From Luteibacter sp. SG786 (lineage in GTDB: Bacteria; Pseudomonadota; Gammaproteobacteria; Xanthomonadales; Rhodanobacteraceae): a stretch of 64,000 bases of DNA. Below the pieces are notes generated by a model. That model ran no database searches. It was not told the DNA's origin and saw nothing but the letters and a program-made list of their open reading frames with translations. Both the position numbers and the translations under genes were made by a program. Of the stretch, positions 63,677 through 64,000 are shown piece by piece. The stretch covers positions 558,001-622,000 of the forward strand of contig NZ_JAAOYX010000001.1 in assembly GCF_011759605.1 (NCBI RefSeq). Reading direction: 5' to 3'. Position 1 is the stretch's first letter. Every line of letters starts with the position of its first letter.

Positions 63677-64000
63677 TCGCCGACAGTGCCGTCTGGCTCG
63701 ACCAGGCCCTCGCCGATGGCCGCATCGCGGCGGTCGATCGCGCTTTCGCCCGTTTCCTGCGCGAACTGGACCCGGTGGTCGATCCGCGCGTGCAGGTCGC
63801 TGCCGCATTGCTGAGCCATGAGCTGGGCGAAGGGCATATCTGCATGCCGCTGGAGACCTTGCGCGAGCGGGAGCCGGACCTCGGCGATCCGATCGCCTTC
63901 CTTTCCGCGTCGAAGGTGGTAGCGGACCCTTCGGGCGACCCCGCCGCGCCGCTTGTCATGGAGCACGGCATGCTCTACATGCGCCGCTTCTGGCGCGATG
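63673..64000 (+). CDS. recD: exodeoxyribonuclease V subunit RecD (cut by window edge)
   Basis: The first 109 codons are visible. They read MIADSAVWLDQALADGRIAA..DRAFARFLREL, with AAALLSHELGEGHICMPLE in the middle and LVMEHGMLYMRRFW near the cut. These match the N-terminal domain of RecD, the fast helicase of RecBCD; the helicase motifs lie beyond the edge. The start overlaps the recB stop, so all three subunits are translationally coupled. Confidence 0.92.
   Translation, partial: MIADSAVWLDQALADGRIAAVDRAFARFLRELDPVVDPRVQVAAALLSHELGEGHICMPLETLREREPDLGDPIAFLSASKVVADPSGDPAAPLVMEHGMLYMRRFWRD

Overview
The window is a high-GC chromosomal segment from a gammaproteobacterium, most likely of the Lysobacterales/Xanthomonadales and probably Rhodanobacteraceae (Luteibacter/Dyella-like). 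The pointers are a bc1 operon followed by sspA-sspB, nadC beside a DUF1631 gene, tandem pilA-like pilins with glycosyltransferases, an Oar-like TonB receptor and interspersed REP-type palindromes. The genus is inferred from gene content only. No phage, integrase, transposase, CRISPR array or rRNA was seen.

Layout. 0-4.7 kb (minus strand): a type IV pilin locus, GT39-like glycosyltransferase > pilin > pilin > TMTC-like glycosyltransferase with a TPR tail > start of another membrane protein. 4.9-7 kb: a secreted S9 peptidase. 7.1-9.6 kb: an AT-richer patch of small orphan genes. 9.7-12.3 kb: a CorA transporter and an unknown 461-residue protein. 12.3-17.4 kb (minus): miaB-ybeZ-ybeY-ybeX ending in a DUF4105 (Lnb-type) membrane protein, in the place where lnt sits in enteric bacteria. 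17.6-20 kb: a lytic transglycosylase and a DegS-like protease. 20.1-24.1 kb: petABC and sspAB. 24.2-28.3 kb (minus): DUF3301, nadC, DUF1631 and a Trm112-like gene. 28.4-34.4 kb: purEK, sodB, grxD-SDR-marC and an OlsF-like double acyltransferase. 34.8-38.2 kb: an Oar-like TonB-dependent receptor. 38.3-42.9 kb: ppnN, small proteins, a 3-methyladenine glycosylase and a chemoreceptor. 43.3-51.5 kb: an ECF sigma factor and ChrR anti-sigma followed by a tightly packed lipid-modification operon (desaturase, FAD oxidoreductase, DUF1365, two cyclopropane-synthase-type methyltransferases, DUF1295, lipocalin). 51.5-55.1 kb: tRNA-Asn, a FimT-like pseudopilin, uvrB, tRNA-Val and a HemJ/CopD-like protein. 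55.3-56.5 kb: a delta-60 repeat protein of lower GC. 56.6 kb to the end: recC-recB-recD, with recD cut by the window edge.

How the genes work together. Most of the window is core metabolism and repair. The most system-like parts are the ECF/ChrR lipid operon, which by gene content looks like a singlet-oxygen response that remodels unsaturated membrane lipids (cyclopropane or methylated/furan fatty acids), the pilin-glycosylation locus, and the DUF4105 gene in the lnt position. Four ~82-bp paired REP palindromes lie between genes at 13.6, 24.2, 24.7 and 30.1 kb, and one supplies the stop codon of nadC. Starts given below were chosen by reading frame, ribosome-binding site and family length; no database search was possible.
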